From positions 1-64,000 of the forward strand of contig NZ_JAJAPX010000002.1 of assembly GCF_020523965.1 (NCBI RefSeq): a stretch of DNA of 64,000 bases. Reading direction: 5' to 3'. Positions within the stretch are counted from its first letter, which is position 1, and every line of letters starts with the position of its first letter. This document shows positions 24,987 to 32,695 of the stretch, piece by piece. The notes below the pieces were generated by a model that searched no databases, was not told where the DNA came from, and was given only the letters and a program-made list of their open reading frames with translations. Origin of the DNA: Neotamlana sargassicola. Lineage in GTDB: Bacteria > Bacteroidota > Bacteroidia > Flavobacteriales > Flavobacteriaceae. The position numbers were made by a program, and so were the translations under genes.

Positions 24987-26183
24987 TTGGATAATATAGA
25001 TCTCGATACAATTTCCTCCCCTTCGGGGAGGCTAGGAGGGGCAGCCGGAATTTACATTCACATACCATTTTGTAAACAAGCTTGTTTTTACTGCGATTTT
25101 CATTTTTCTACATCACTTAAAAAGAAAGATGAGCTTATTGATGCGTTAATATCCGAAATAGAATTACGTTACCCAATTTTAAACAGAGAAGTAGTTGAAA
25201 CCATTTATTTTGGCGGCGGCACACCATCGATGTTAAGTAACATAGAATTACAGAAAATTATCGATGCGGTTTATACAAGGTTTCAAGTTTGCGAAAATCC
25301 AGAAATAACTTTAGAAGCGAATCCAGACGATTTATCGTTGGAGCGTATAAAAACCTTAGCGGAAGAAACCAAAATTAACCGATTAAGTATTGGTATTCAG
25401 TCGTTTTTTAATGACGATTTAAAAAGCATGAATAGGGCACATAACGCTACTGAAGCCGAAAAATGTTTAAAAGAAGCAACAAAATGTTTCGATAATATAA
25501 CTATCGATTTAATTTACGGCATTCCTAATATGAGTTTGGAAAAATGGAATGATAACCTAGAGAAAGCTTTTAGTTTTGGGGTAAATCATATTTCTAGTTA
25601 TGCCTTAACTGTTGAACCGAAAACAGCTTTAGATACTTTTATTGAAAAAGGAAAATACCCACCAATCGATGAAGATTTAGCGCTTAAACATTTTAATCAT
25701 TTAGTTGAAAAAACATCCGAAAAAGGTTTTGTGCATTACGAAATTTCTAATTTTGGTAAACCTAATTTTTTCTCGAAACACAACACCAGTTATTGGTTAG
25801 GTAAGTCTTATTTAGGTATTGGTCCTTCGGCGCATTCGTTTTACAACAATCAGCGTAGTTGGAATGTTTCAAACAATGCTAAATACATAAAAAGTATTCA
25901 AAATAAAGAGTTGCCTTTATCAACAGAAAATTTAACAAAACAAGATGCTTTTAACGAGCATGTCATGACGGGTTTACGAACCATTTGGGGTGTTTCATTT
26001 AATAAAATTAAAACCGAATTCGGAGACGGCTTCCTTCAGTATTTAAAAAAGAATTCCAATAAATTTATAAATGAAGATTTGTTAGCTATTGAAACCAATT
26101 CTCATAACGAATCTGTGCTAGTAACTACAAAAAAAGGAAAATTTTTGGTAGATGGAATAGCGGCAGAACTCTTCATGATTTAG
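24987..26183 (+). CDS. hemW: Radical SAM protein HemW (haem chaperone)
   Basis: The 398-residue protein has the HemW/HemN-like radical SAM motif GIYIHIPFCKQACFYC with Cys29, Cys33 and Cys36, the FGGGTPSML motif and the ANPDD and SIGIQSF segments, then a HemW C-terminal domain. HemW is now regarded as a haem-transfer chaperone rather than a coproporphyrinogen oxidase. The start is unusual: a stop codon precedes a TTG at 24987, and no ATG lies before the conserved IYIHIPF. The about 20 residues between come from a GC-rich palindrome. The natural family start would be just before GIYIH, so translation must use TTG or a non-canonical codon. Confidence 0.93.
   Translation: MDNIDLDTISSPSGRLGGAAGIYIHIPFCKQACFYCDFHFSTSLKKKDELIDALISEIELRYPILNREVVETIYFGGGTPSMLSNIELQKIIDAVYTRFQVCENPEITLEANPDDLSLERIKTLAEETKINRLSIGIQSFFNDDLKSMNRAHNATEAEKCLKEATKCFDNITIDLIYGIPNMSLEKWNDNLEKAFSFGVNHISSYALTVEPKTALDTFIEKGKYPPIDEDLALKHFNHLVEKTSEKGFVHYEISNFGKPNFFSKHNTSYWLGKSYLGIGPSAHSFYNNQRSWNVSNNAKYIKSIQNKELPLSTENLTKQDAFNEHVMTGLRTIWGVSFNKIKTEFGDGFLQYLKKNSNKFINEDLLAIETNSHNESVLVTTKKGKFLVDGIAAELFMI
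25015..25042 (+). repeat. GC-rich palindromic element inside the hemW N-terminus
   Basis: CCTCCCC / GGGGAGG (7 bp each, loop TTC) followed by CTAGGAGGGGC. The element is far more GC-rich than everything around it and resembles the short palindromic intergenic repeats seen in many flavobacterial genomes. Here it is in frame at the 5' end of hemW and is read as SPSGRLGGA. Confidence 0.6.
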
Positions 26184-26191
26184 TATCTTTG
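26184..26191 (+). promoter_or_regulatory. Candidate -7 box directly before the cyclase gene
   Basis: TATCTTTG (TAnnTTTG type) lies immediately after the hemW stop and only 3 bases before the cyclase ATG at 26195. If used, the mRNA would be leaderless or nearly so. No -33 box is visible at the usual distance. Confidence 0.3.
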
Positions 26192-26194
26192 AGC

Positions 26195-26947
26195 ATGATT
26201 GCAACAATTCAATACAATTCCAGAAAATTAAAAATAAATTTAAAACAACCCATTGATATTTCAATGCCTATTCGTGGCAGTAAAGATAATGTTAACGCAT
26301 GGTATGTTGGCGAACCCAAAATAGAACCACACACAGAAGATGATTGGGTGGCTAGTGTAGAGCAAGGTGCAAGTGTAAATTTTAATAATATTTCTTTTAA
26401 TCCGCATGCGCATGGTACGCACACCGAAACGGTTGGGCATATTACAAAGGAGGTGCACTCTATAAATAAAAATTTAAAGCAGTTTTTCTTTTTAGCTGAG
26501 GTTATTACCGTGGCTCCAGAAACGTTTAACGACGATAGAGTGATCTCGAAAAAACAAATACAATTTGCTTTAGGTAATAAAAAGCGTGATGCTTTGGTAA
26601 TTCGTACTATTCCTAACACTCGCGAAAAATTGTCACGTCAATACTCCAATACCAATTGGCCATATTTACAAGCCGATGCTGTAGAATTTCTAGTTAAAAA
26701 AGGCATTAAACATTTACTAATAGATTTACCAAGTATTGATAAAGAAAAAGATGGTGGCGAGCTTTTAGGGCATAATGCTTTTTGGAACACAAAAGGCAAA
26801 TTACGTTTAGATGCCACAATAACCGAGTTTATTTATGTGTCTAATAAAATTGAAGACGGCGAGTATTTTTTAAACCTGCAAATAGCACCTTTTGAGAATG
26901 ATGCAACGCCAAGTAAACCCATTTTATATAAAACTATAAGTTCATGA
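26195..26947 (+). CDS. Cyclase family protein (kynurenine formamidase-like fold)
   Basis: I start at ATG 26195 rather than the upstream TTG at 26189, giving 250 residues. The zinc-binding signature of the cyclase/KynB family is visible as NPHAHGTHTETVGHI (H-x-G-T-H-x-E/D), followed by VIRTIPNTRE and the GIKHLLIDLPSIDKE and GHNAFWNTKG motifs that supply further metal ligands. The family hydrolyses amides or cyclic compounds such as N-formylkynurenine. No tryptophan pathway genes are near, so the substrate stays open. It overlaps the next gene by 4 bases. Confidence 0.88.
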   Translation: MIATIQYNSRKLKINLKQPIDISMPIRGSKDNVNAWYVGEPKIEPHTEDDWVASVEQGASVNFNNISFNPHAHGTHTETVGHITKEVHSINKNLKQFFFLAEVITVAPETFNDDRVISKKQIQFALGNKKRDALVIRTIPNTREKLSRQYSNTNWPYLQADAVEFLVKKGIKHLLIDLPSIDKEKDGGELLGHNAFWNTKGKLRLDATITEFIYVSNKIEDGEYFLNLQIAPFENDATPSKPILYKTISS

Positions 26948-27288
26948 AAAACGTTTTAAAACTAGAAGAATTACTCATGTTTGTTCTGGGTATGTATTTG
27001 TTTTCACAATTAAATTTAAGTTGGTGGTGGTTTGCTGGCTTGCTGTTAACTCCAGATATTGGCATGTTGGGGTATTTAGTAAATCCTAAAATTGGCGCTT
27101 ATGCTTACAATGTGTTTCATCATAAAGGCATTGCAATTTTATGCTATTTTTTAGGCGTTTATTTGCAAAACGATATAGTAAAATTAATAGGTGTTATTCT
27201 TTTTTCACATTCGTGTTTCGACAGAGTTTTTGGCTACGGATTAAAGTATATTACAGATTTTAAAAACACCCATTTGGGTAAACTTTAA
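26944..27288 (+). CDS. DUF4260 family membrane protein
   Basis: The 114-residue protein has three or four hydrophobic segments (about 7-24, 27-43 and 55-90) and the motifs WWWFAGLLLTPDIGMLGY, NVFHHKGIAI and HSCFDRVFGYGLKY, characteristic of DUF4260. The histidine pair in FHHKG and the Asp in TPDIG are conserved in the family and could bind a metal. No function is established. The ATG overlaps the cyclase stop, so the two are translationally coupled. Confidence 0.85.
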   Translation: MKNVLKLEELLMFVLGMYLFSQLNLSWWWFAGLLLTPDIGMLGYLVNPKIGAYAYNVFHHKGIAILCYFLGVYLQNDIVKLIGVILFSHSCFDRVFGYGLKYITDFKNTHLGKL

Positions 27289-27294
27289 AACCTT

Positions 27295-27903
27295 ATGGAA
27301 GCGTTTTTAGGTATAATAATTGGCGTTTTGGTAACTACTGGTGTGGTTACTGTGGTAAAATCTTTTAAAAAGAAGAGTTTAGTAAACTCACAGTCTACCA
27401 TTTTAATAGATAAGATTAAAAAGGTATGTAAGTTTATTACTGTTGAAGGTGATTTTGCCGAGATTTATCATTACGAAGATGTAAAAGAACGCTTTTTAAA
27501 ATTAATAACAAGTAAGAAAAAAGCCTTAGTTGTAATAAACGCCAAGGCGCATGTAGGTTACGATTTAGCTAAAATTAAAATTGAAGCCGAAAATGATAAG
27601 AAAAGAATTATTTTGAAGCATTTTCCGCAACCCGAAGTACTTTCAATAGAAACCAATTTAAATTATTACGATAAAAAAGATGGCTACTTTAATAAGTTTG
27701 AAGCCACCGATTTAACCGGATTACACAACGAAGCTAAACTTCATATTCAAGAAAAAATACCAGAAAGTGGTTTAATTGAAATAGCACAAAAAGAAGCGCT
27801 TGAAACTATTTTACTTATTGAAACTATTGTTGAAACTATTGGTTGGAAACTAGATTATTCATATTTAGAAATAGATAGTGTAGAACCTAAAAAATTAAAA
27901 TAA
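27295..27903 (+). CDS. DUF4230 family protein
   Basis: The 202-residue protein has an N-terminal membrane helix (about 4-22), a basic stretch (KSFKKKS) and a DUF4230 domain with KVCKFITVEGDFAEIYHYED, VVINAKAHVGYDLAKIKIE and the helical tail containing KEALETILLIETIVETIGW. It is predicted to be anchored in the inner membrane with the domain outside. The family's function is unknown. It is the third gene in a tight + strand run from the cyclase to the PhnA-domain gene. Confidence 0.85.
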   Translation: MEAFLGIIIGVLVTTGVVTVVKSFKKKSLVNSQSTILIDKIKKVCKFITVEGDFAEIYHYEDVKERFLKLITSKKKALVVINAKAHVGYDLAKIKIEAENDKKRIILKHFPQPEVLSIETNLNYYDKKDGYFNKFEATDLTGLHNEAKLHIQEKIPESGLIEIAQKEALETILLIETIVETIGWKLDYSYLEIDSVEPKKLK

Positions 27904-28301
27904 TGTTCGAAATATCTACCGATAAAAGTAAGTTGAATGTTTCTGTAATTCATCAATTTTTAAGTGAAACCTATTGGGCAAAAGGAAGAACTGTAGCGCA
28001 AGTGCAAACAACAATAAATAGCTGTTTGTGTTTTGGTGTATATTTAAATAATGAGCAAATTGGTTTTGCACGCGTTGCAACAGATTATGCGGTTTTCGCT
28101 TATATTATGGATGTGTTTATACTTCCGGAATATCGTGGTAAAGGCTATTCAAAAAAATTAATGGAAACCGTTACAACGCATAAAGATTTGCAAGATTGTA
28201 AAGTTTGGATGTTAAAAACCAATGATGCCCACGGTTTATACAAACAATTTGGATTTACATATTTAAGTCATCCAGAAAAGCTCATGGAAAAACTATTGTA
28301 A
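27903..28301 (+). CDS. GNAT-family N-acetyltransferase
   Basis: A short GNAT protein of 132 residues. The acetyl-CoA site is visible as VFILPEYRGKGYSKKLMETV (R/Q-x-x-G-x-G/A type), preceded by QIGFARVATDYAVFAYIMDV and followed by WMLKTNDAHGLYKQFGF, the family's second half. Such single-domain GNATs acetylate small molecules or protein N-termini in the cytoplasm. Its start overlaps the preceding stop by 1 base. The substrate is unknown. Confidence 0.92.
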   Translation: MFEISTDKSKLNVSVIHQFLSETYWAKGRTVAQVQTTINSCLCFGVYLNNEQIGFARVATDYAVFAYIMDVFILPEYRGKGYSKKLMETVTTHKDLQDCKVWMLKTNDAHGLYKQFGFTYLSHPEKLMEKLL

Positions 28302-28304
28302 CTC

Positions 28305-28670
28305 ATGAATATAGAACAATACAGAACCTATTGCTTAAATAAAAAAGCCGTTACCGAACATTTTCCTTTCGATGAAGATGTGTTGGTTTTTAAAGTTTTA
28401 GGTAAAATGTTTGCCTTATCCTCGTTAAAAAAATGGGAAGAAGGTTTGCAATCTGTAAACTTAAAATGCGATCCAGATTATGCTTTGGAGCTTCGTGCAG
28501 AATATGAAGCTGTAGAACCAGGTTATCACATGAGTAAAAAACATTGGAACACCATACAATTACATAAAAACGAAGTGCCTCCGGCTTTAGTAAAAGAACT
28601 TATAGATCAATCTTATAATCTGGTGGTTAAAAGTTTGCCTAAAAAGCTTCAAAAAGAATTAGAAAACTAA
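28305..28670 (+). CDS. MmcQ/YjbR family DNA-binding protein
   Basis: The 121-residue protein matches the length and motifs of the MmcQ/YjbR family: the opening helix with YCLNKKAVTEHFPFDED, then LVFKVLGKMFALSSL, LKCDPDYALELRAEY and the PGYHMSKKHWNTI segment, ending LIDQSYNLVVKSL. The fold (CyaY-like) is associated with DNA binding, but the biological role is not defined. It follows the GNAT gene by 3 bases. Confidence 0.92.
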   Translation: MNIEQYRTYCLNKKAVTEHFPFDEDVLVFKVLGKMFALSSLKKWEEGLQSVNLKCDPDYALELRAEYEAVEPGYHMSKKHWNTIQLHKNEVPPALVKELIDQSYNLVVKSLPKKLQKELEN

Positions 28671-28684
28671 ATTTTAAAAACATA

Positions 28685-29263
28685 ATGAGTGTATTACAAA
28701 CACTAAAAGAACGCAGTGGGGATTGTTGCGAGTTGTGTAAATCTACAACCCAATTAAGTCAGTATACCATTCCGCCATCATTAAACGAAAATGTAGATAA
28801 CGATGTGTTGATCTGTAAAATCTGTTTAGATCAAATTGAAGAACGTACCGAAATGGATGCTAACCACTGGCGCTGTTTAAACGATAGTATGTGGAGCGAA
28901 CACGTGGCGGTACAAATAATGGCATGGCGTATGTTGCAAAGGTTACGTAACGAAGGTTGGCCAAAAGATTTACTAGACATGATGTATTTAAGCGATGAGG
29001 CTTTAGCATTAGCAAGAGCGACGGGCGAAGATAAAGACGAAAGCGAAAAAGTGATACATCGCGATAGTAACGGTGTTATTTTAGATAATGGTGATGCTGT
29101 TGTGCTAATAAAAGATTTAAAAGTAAAAGGAAGTAGTATGGTTGCCAAACAAGGTACTGCAGTTAGAAATATTCGATTGGATCGTGATAACGCGCAATAT
29201 ATTGAAGGTAAAGTCGATGGACAACACATTGTAATTATTACCGATTATGTAAAGAAAACCTAA
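28685..29263 (+). CDS. PhnA domain-containing protein
   Basis: The 192-residue protein has an N-terminal zinc-ribbon-like region with Cys pairs (CCELC near 14-18 and ICKIC near 43-47), a central helical segment (SMWSEHVAVQIMAWRMLQRL) and a C-terminal PhnA/YjdM domain (about 120-192; SNGVILDNGDAVVLIKDLKV). Despite the historical name, PhnA-domain proteins are not established phosphonate enzymes. It ends the cyclase-to-PhnA gene run; its stop overlaps the end of a small gene on the other strand. Confidence 0.88.
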   Translation: MSVLQTLKERSGDCCELCKSTTQLSQYTIPPSLNENVDNDVLICKICLDQIEERTEMDANHWRCLNDSMWSEHVAVQIMAWRMLQRLRNEGWPKDLLDMMYLSDEALALARATGEDKDESEKVIHRDSNGVILDNGDAVVLIKDLKVKGSSMVAKQGTAVRNIRLDRDNAQYIEGKVDGQHIVIITDYVKKT

Positions 29264-29406
29264 TGCTCGTCTTTCTTCTTAAAAAGGTTAAATCCAAAAG
29301 GAAACATAAAAACTAAAAACAAATAGCGGCCAGTAACCAAGCCATAAATGGTTATGGCTGCTAAAACTACCATTAAAATTACTTTATAACTGTATTTCAT
29401 TTTCAT
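29260..29406 (-). CDS. Small membrane protein of 48 residues
   Basis: On the - strand, ATG at 29404-29406 (or 29398-29400) opens a frame ending TAG at 29260-29262. The product begins MKMKYSYKVILMVVLAAITI, has one strong membrane helix (about 8-26), then a second hydrophobic patch (YLFLVFMFPFGF) and a basic/acidic tail FKKKDEH. It overlaps the PhnA-domain gene end by 3 bases in convergent orientation. Small membrane proteins of this layout are common and often missed in annotation; function unknown. Confidence 0.55.
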   Translation of the reverse strand: MKMKYSYKVILMVVLAAITIYGLVTGRYLFLVFMFPFGFNLFKKKDEH

Positions 29407-29436
29407 TAATTAAAAAACAACGTAAACATACAAGTT

Positions 29437-29470
29437 AAATTTTTTATAATAAAAACATACTAGCTGGTAT
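29437..29470 (+). promoter_or_regulatory. Candidate TetR operator upstream of tetR-like gene
   Basis: A near-palindrome ATACTAGCTGGTAT (29457-29470) lies 19 bases before the regulator's ATG. The sequence leading into it, AAATTTTTT...AAAAACATACTA (29437-29462), recurs almost unchanged upstream of the HAD gene at 30091-30117, including an exact 12-mer AAAAACATACTA. This is the expected pattern for autoregulation plus control of the neighbouring pair. Confidence 0.5.
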
Positions 29471-29488
29471 TTTTTATAACTTTACAGC

Positions 29489-30091
29489 ATGCAGCAAGAA
29501 TTAAAATCGCAATTAACTAAGCAACAAATTGTACAAGAGGCTTTTACGTTATTTTATGAAAAAGGCTTTAAAACTACAAGTATAAACGATGTTGTAAAGG
29601 CTGCAAAACTTACTAAAGGTGCATTTTATCATCACTATAAAAATAAAGAACAATTAGGCTTAGAAGTTATAGAGCTTAAAGTGAGAAAACGTGTGTACGA
29701 TGGTATGATTTTACCATTAAGCGATGCAGGAAACCCCATGGTAATTCTTGAAAAAACCTTTTTAAATAGAATAAAATCTTTTCCTTTTTACGATAAGCAA
29801 AATGGTTGCCCCATGAATAATTTTATTAACGAAATTGGGAATTATGAAACCGCTTATCAGTCGGCACTTAAACATATTGTTGAAACTTGGAAAGCCGCTT
29901 TAATTACCTTAATTAATCGTGGTAAAAACGAAAAATGTATTAAGCAAAATATTTCTAGCGAAGCCGTTGCGGTATATTTAATTAGTGCTTTTGAGGGTAT
30001 TCGTGGTATTAGAAAATTATATAATGATGATGACATTTTAAATCAATACATATCTGGTTTAAAATTATATTTAAATCAACTAAAAGCATAA
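29489..30091 (+). CDS. TetR/AcrR-family transcriptional regulator
   Basis: The 200-residue protein has a TetR helix-turn-helix at residues about 8-54 (QQIVQEAFTLFYEKGFKTTS, then NDVVKAAKLTKGAFYHHYKNK) and a C-terminal ligand domain with CPMNNFINEIG and a final helix typical of the YcdC/AcrR_C-like subgroup. Such regulators repress neighbouring genes until a small hydrophobic ligand binds. A HAD hydrolase and an SDR reductase follow 60 bases downstream and share an upstream motif with this gene. Confidence 0.93.
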   Translation: MQQELKSQLTKQQIVQEAFTLFYEKGFKTTSINDVVKAAKLTKGAFYHHYKNKEQLGLEVIELKVRKRVYDGMILPLSDAGNPMVILEKTFLNRIKSFPFYDKQNGCPMNNFINEIGNYETAYQSALKHIVETWKAALITLINRGKNEKCIKQNISSEAVAVYLISAFEGIRGIRKLYNDDDILNQYISGLKLYLNQLKA

Positions 30092-30117
30092 AATTTTTTT
30101 TAAACAAAAACATACTA
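30091..30117 (+). promoter_or_regulatory. Second copy of the tetR-region motif, upstream of the HAD gene
   Basis: AAATTTTTTTTAAACAAAAACATACTA, beginning at the tetR-like stop, matches 29437-29462 with about three differences. It ends 34 bases before the HAD gene start and is a candidate regulator site for the HAD-SDR pair. Confidence 0.45.
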
Positions 30118-30151
30118 CTAAGAATGTTTTTTGATAATAAAACCATAACCT

Positions 30152-30952
30152 ATGAAAAACAACAGAAGAAACTTTATTAAAAACACCGCAATGCTTGGAG
30201 TTGCAGGAGTAACCATGCCAAATTTTACCAATGTTTTAAACCAAAATACTATGCAAGAAGAGAAAAAATTAACAGGTCGCCCAAAGGTGTTATTTTTTGA
30301 TGTAAATGAAACGTTACTCGACCTAACAGCTATGAAGGAAAACGTTGGAGAAAAACTTAACGGACGTAGCGATTTATTATCACTTTGGTTTACAACCATG
30401 TTACAATATTCGTTGGTAACAACAGTAGGTAGGCAATACAACGACTTCGGAATAATTGGTGCTGCGGCTTTACAAATGGTAGCAGCAAATAATGGTATTA
30501 AAATGGGAGAAAAAGAAGCTCAAGAAGCCATTTTAGGTCCGTTACGTTCTATACCACCACATCCAGAAGTAAAAGAAGCTTTAAAGCAATTAAGAGATGC
30601 TGGTTACAAATTGGTGTCTTTTACAAATTCCTCTAACATTGGTGTAAAAACTCAATTTGAAAATGCTGGTTTACTAGATTATTTTGATGAACGATTAAGT
30701 ATTGAAGATGTTGGAAAATACAAGCCAGATACCGATGCTTACGATTGGGCAGCACGAAAAATGAAAATTAAATCATCTGAATGTTTAATGGTGGCGGCTC
30801 ATGGTTGGGACATTGCAGGCGCACTTTGGGCGGGATGGAGAGGTGCTTTTGTTAGCCGTCCAGGTGCACAATTGTATCCGTTAGCACCAAATCCCGAAAT
30901 TAATGAACCTAATTTAAAGCTAATTGCAAATAAATTAATTGCATTAAAATAA
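30152..30952 (+). CDS. HAD-type (haloacid dehalogenase-like) hydrolase with twin-arginine signal
   Basis: The 266-residue protein has a HAD core like type II haloacid dehalogenases: nucleophile Asp50 in VLFFDVNETLLDL, motif II Ser/Asn in LVSFTNSSNIGV, motif III Lys in VGKYKPDTDAYDWAA and AAHGWDIAGALWAGWRGAFVSRPG near the end. The first 40 residues are unusual for this cytoplasmic family: NRRNFIKN followed by a hydrophobic stretch looks like a twin-arginine export signal. An exported HAD of this type would act in the periplasm. The SDR gene follows after 8 bases; both are probably under the TetR-type regulator. Confidence 0.85.
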   Translation: MKNNRRNFIKNTAMLGVAGVTMPNFTNVLNQNTMQEEKKLTGRPKVLFFDVNETLLDLTAMKENVGEKLNGRSDLLSLWFTTMLQYSLVTTVGRQYNDFGIIGAAALQMVAANNGIKMGEKEAQEAILGPLRSIPPHPEVKEALKQLRDAGYKLVSFTNSSNIGVKTQFENAGLLDYFDERLSIEDVGKYKPDTDAYDWAARKMKIKSSECLMVAAHGWDIAGALWAGWRGAFVSRPGAQLYPLAPNPEINEPNLKLIANKLIALK

Positions 30953-30960
30953 TATATCGT

Positions 30961-31695
30961 ATGACATTACAAGATAAAGTGGTTATAGTAACCGGTTCCT
31001 CGCGAGGCATAGGTAAAGAAGTGGCCATACAATTAGCAAAAAACGGTGCAAAGGTTGTAATAAATCATTCCAATAGCGAAGCAGAAGCCAATGAAACTTT
31101 AAATACAATTACAGATGAAGGTGGAAAAGCTATTGTTGTAAAAGCAGATGTTAGCAATAAACAAGATGTAGAAGCTTTGTTTAATAAAACTATTGAAACT
31201 TTTGGTAAAGTTGATGTTTTAATAAATAATGCGGGTATTATGTACAATAAGCTGTTGAAAGATAATACCCAAGACGATTTTACTAAATTATTCGATGTTA
31301 ACGTGCGTGGAGTTTTTAATACCATGCAAGAGGCTGCAACAAAACTATCAGATAATGGTATTGTCCTTAATTTTTCTTCAAGTACAGTAAAACTTATGTT
31401 TCCTAAATATGCATTGTATTCCGCTACAAAGGCGGCTGTAGAGCAAATGACTCGTGTGTTTGCTAAAGAAGTTGGTCGAGGCATTTCGGTTAATGCCATT
31501 GCTCCTGGAGCTACTGCAACCGATTTGTTTTTAAACGGAAAATCGCAAGAAACTATCGATAAATTAAAAAATATGATTGCTTTTAACCGATTGGCAGAAC
31601 CTATTGATATTGCAAGAGTGGTAGTGTTTTTAGCTAGCGACGACTCTAAATGGATTTCCGGGCAAATTATAGGAGCAAACGGTGGTTTAATTTAA
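30961..31695 (+). CDS. SDR family 3-oxoacyl-ACP reductase-like oxidoreductase
   Basis: The 244-residue protein is a classical SDR: TGSSRGIGKEVA cofactor motif (residues 10-21), NHSN after strand 2 suggesting NADP preference, INNAGIMYN, catalytic Ser in NFSSSTVKL, YSATKAAVEQ (Tyr-x-x-x-Lys) and the IAPGATATDLF loop. Length and motifs resemble FabG and related glucose dehydrogenase-like enzymes. It is the last gene of the tetR-HAD-SDR group. The natural substrate is unknown, and FabG function is unlikely outside a fatty acid cluster. Confidence 0.9.
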   Translation: MTLQDKVVIVTGSSRGIGKEVAIQLAKNGAKVVINHSNSEAEANETLNTITDEGGKAIVVKADVSNKQDVEALFNKTIETFGKVDVLINNAGIMYNKLLKDNTQDDFTKLFDVNVRGVFNTMQEAATKLSDNGIVLNFSSSTVKLMFPKYALYSATKAAVEQMTRVFAKEVGRGISVNAIAPGATATDLFLNGKSQETIDKLKNMIAFNRLAEPIDIARVVVFLASDDSKWISGQIIGANGGLI

Positions 31696-31785
31696 AGTTT
31701 TTTTGAATAACTATTAAGGCTAAGGTACTTTAGTAAGTAAATTAAAAAGCGTAACTTGTTACTTGAGTTTTAATAGTTTTTCTTT

Positions 31786-32058
31786 ATGTTAGAAATACGC
31801 CCAACTTGCGAAAACTGTAATAAAAAATTACCTTTTGATGCCGAAGATGCTATGATTTGTACTTTCGAGTGCACATTTTGTAAAAGTTGTGTAGAAACTA
31901 TTTTACAACATGTTTGCCCTAATTGCGGTGGCGATTTTGTAAAACGACCAATTAGACCAAAACATTTACTTGAAAAATATCCTGTTTCTAGTACAGTAGT
32001 GTTTAAACCTGTAGATATTGAAGCCCATAAAGCACTTTTAAAAAAACTAAACGTTTAA
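31786..32058 (+). CDS. DUF1272 family zinc-binding protein
   Basis: This 90-residue protein is cysteine-rich. The motifs RPTCENCNKKLP, CTFECTFCKSCV and CPNCGGDFVKRPIRP are those of DUF1272, a small family that resembles a zinc ribbon with several CxxC pairs. It is probably a soluble cytoplasmic protein of unknown role. Its stop overlaps the convergent NTF2-like gene by 4 bases. Confidence 0.9.
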   Translation: MLEIRPTCENCNKKLPFDAEDAMICTFECTFCKSCVETILQHVCPNCGGDFVKRPIRPKHLLEKYPVSSTVVFKPVDIEAHKALLKKLNV

Positions 32059-32483
32059 CCAGAAGTATCAGATATAATTTTCCATTCGCCATTTATCTTC
32101 TTAAAAACGACCATAAAAAAACCATCGGCATTTCCAACTTCTCGCTTTATGTGGTATTCGCCTAAAACGTAGTACGAATTAGCTTCAATTTTGTTAATGG
32201 CATTAATTTTAAAACTTAAAATACCAGTGTGGTCTTCGGTTGGGTAAGCTCTTTGGTAACGCTTTAAAGTTGCGTCCCAACCATTTACAACACCGTTAGC
32301 ACCGTAAAAGGTTAATGAGTCACTTTTCCAGTAGCCTTCCATAAAACCTTCAATATCGTTTTTAGACCAAGCTAAACGCTGTTTTTTTAATACTTTTTGT
32401 ATGGCTTTTTTATCGGCTTCTTCGTTTTGAGCGTACCCAGAAAAAGCAGTGATAAAACAAAAAATTAAAAGTAACTTTTTCAT
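32055..32483 (-). CDS. Secreted NTF2-like (DUF4440/SnoaL-type) protein
   Basis: The 142-residue protein has a signal peptide (MKKLLLIFCFITAFSGYAQN) and an NTF2-like cone fold: the opening helix AIQKVLKKQRLAWSKNDIEG, then GYWKSDSLTFYG, WDATLKRYQRAYP, YYVLGEYHIKRE and the closing FFMVVFKKINGEWKIISDTS. DUF4440 proteins bind small hydrophobic molecules or act as isomerases; the signal peptide places this one in the periplasm. It is transcribed alone. Confidence 0.87.
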   Translation of the reverse strand: MKKLLLIFCFITAFSGYAQNEEADKKAIQKVLKKQRLAWSKNDIEGFMEGYWKSDSLTFYGANGVVNGWDATLKRYQRAYPTEDHTGILSFKINAINKIEANSYYVLGEYHIKREVGNADGFFMVVFKKINGEWKIISDTSG

Positions 32484-32695
32484 AAATGCATCTTGATTTT
32501 AAGATTCGTTTGGGTAAAAATAGAAAAATTTAACGTGTTACTCATCGATAAAATCGACAGAAAATTTTTATTCATCTAAAGTAAATTTCTATTTAACGAT
32601 AAAATAAGGTTGGTAGTTGGTTTTGTTTTTATATTTATTTCAAAGTCAGTGACTTGATCTCCCTCAAATTTATTATTAACATTAAACCAATAATT

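Noticed and set aside
31065-31499. 144-codon frame antisense to the SDR gene
   Set aside because: The + strand frame has all SDR catalytic motifs; the antisense frame is a composition-driven shadow.
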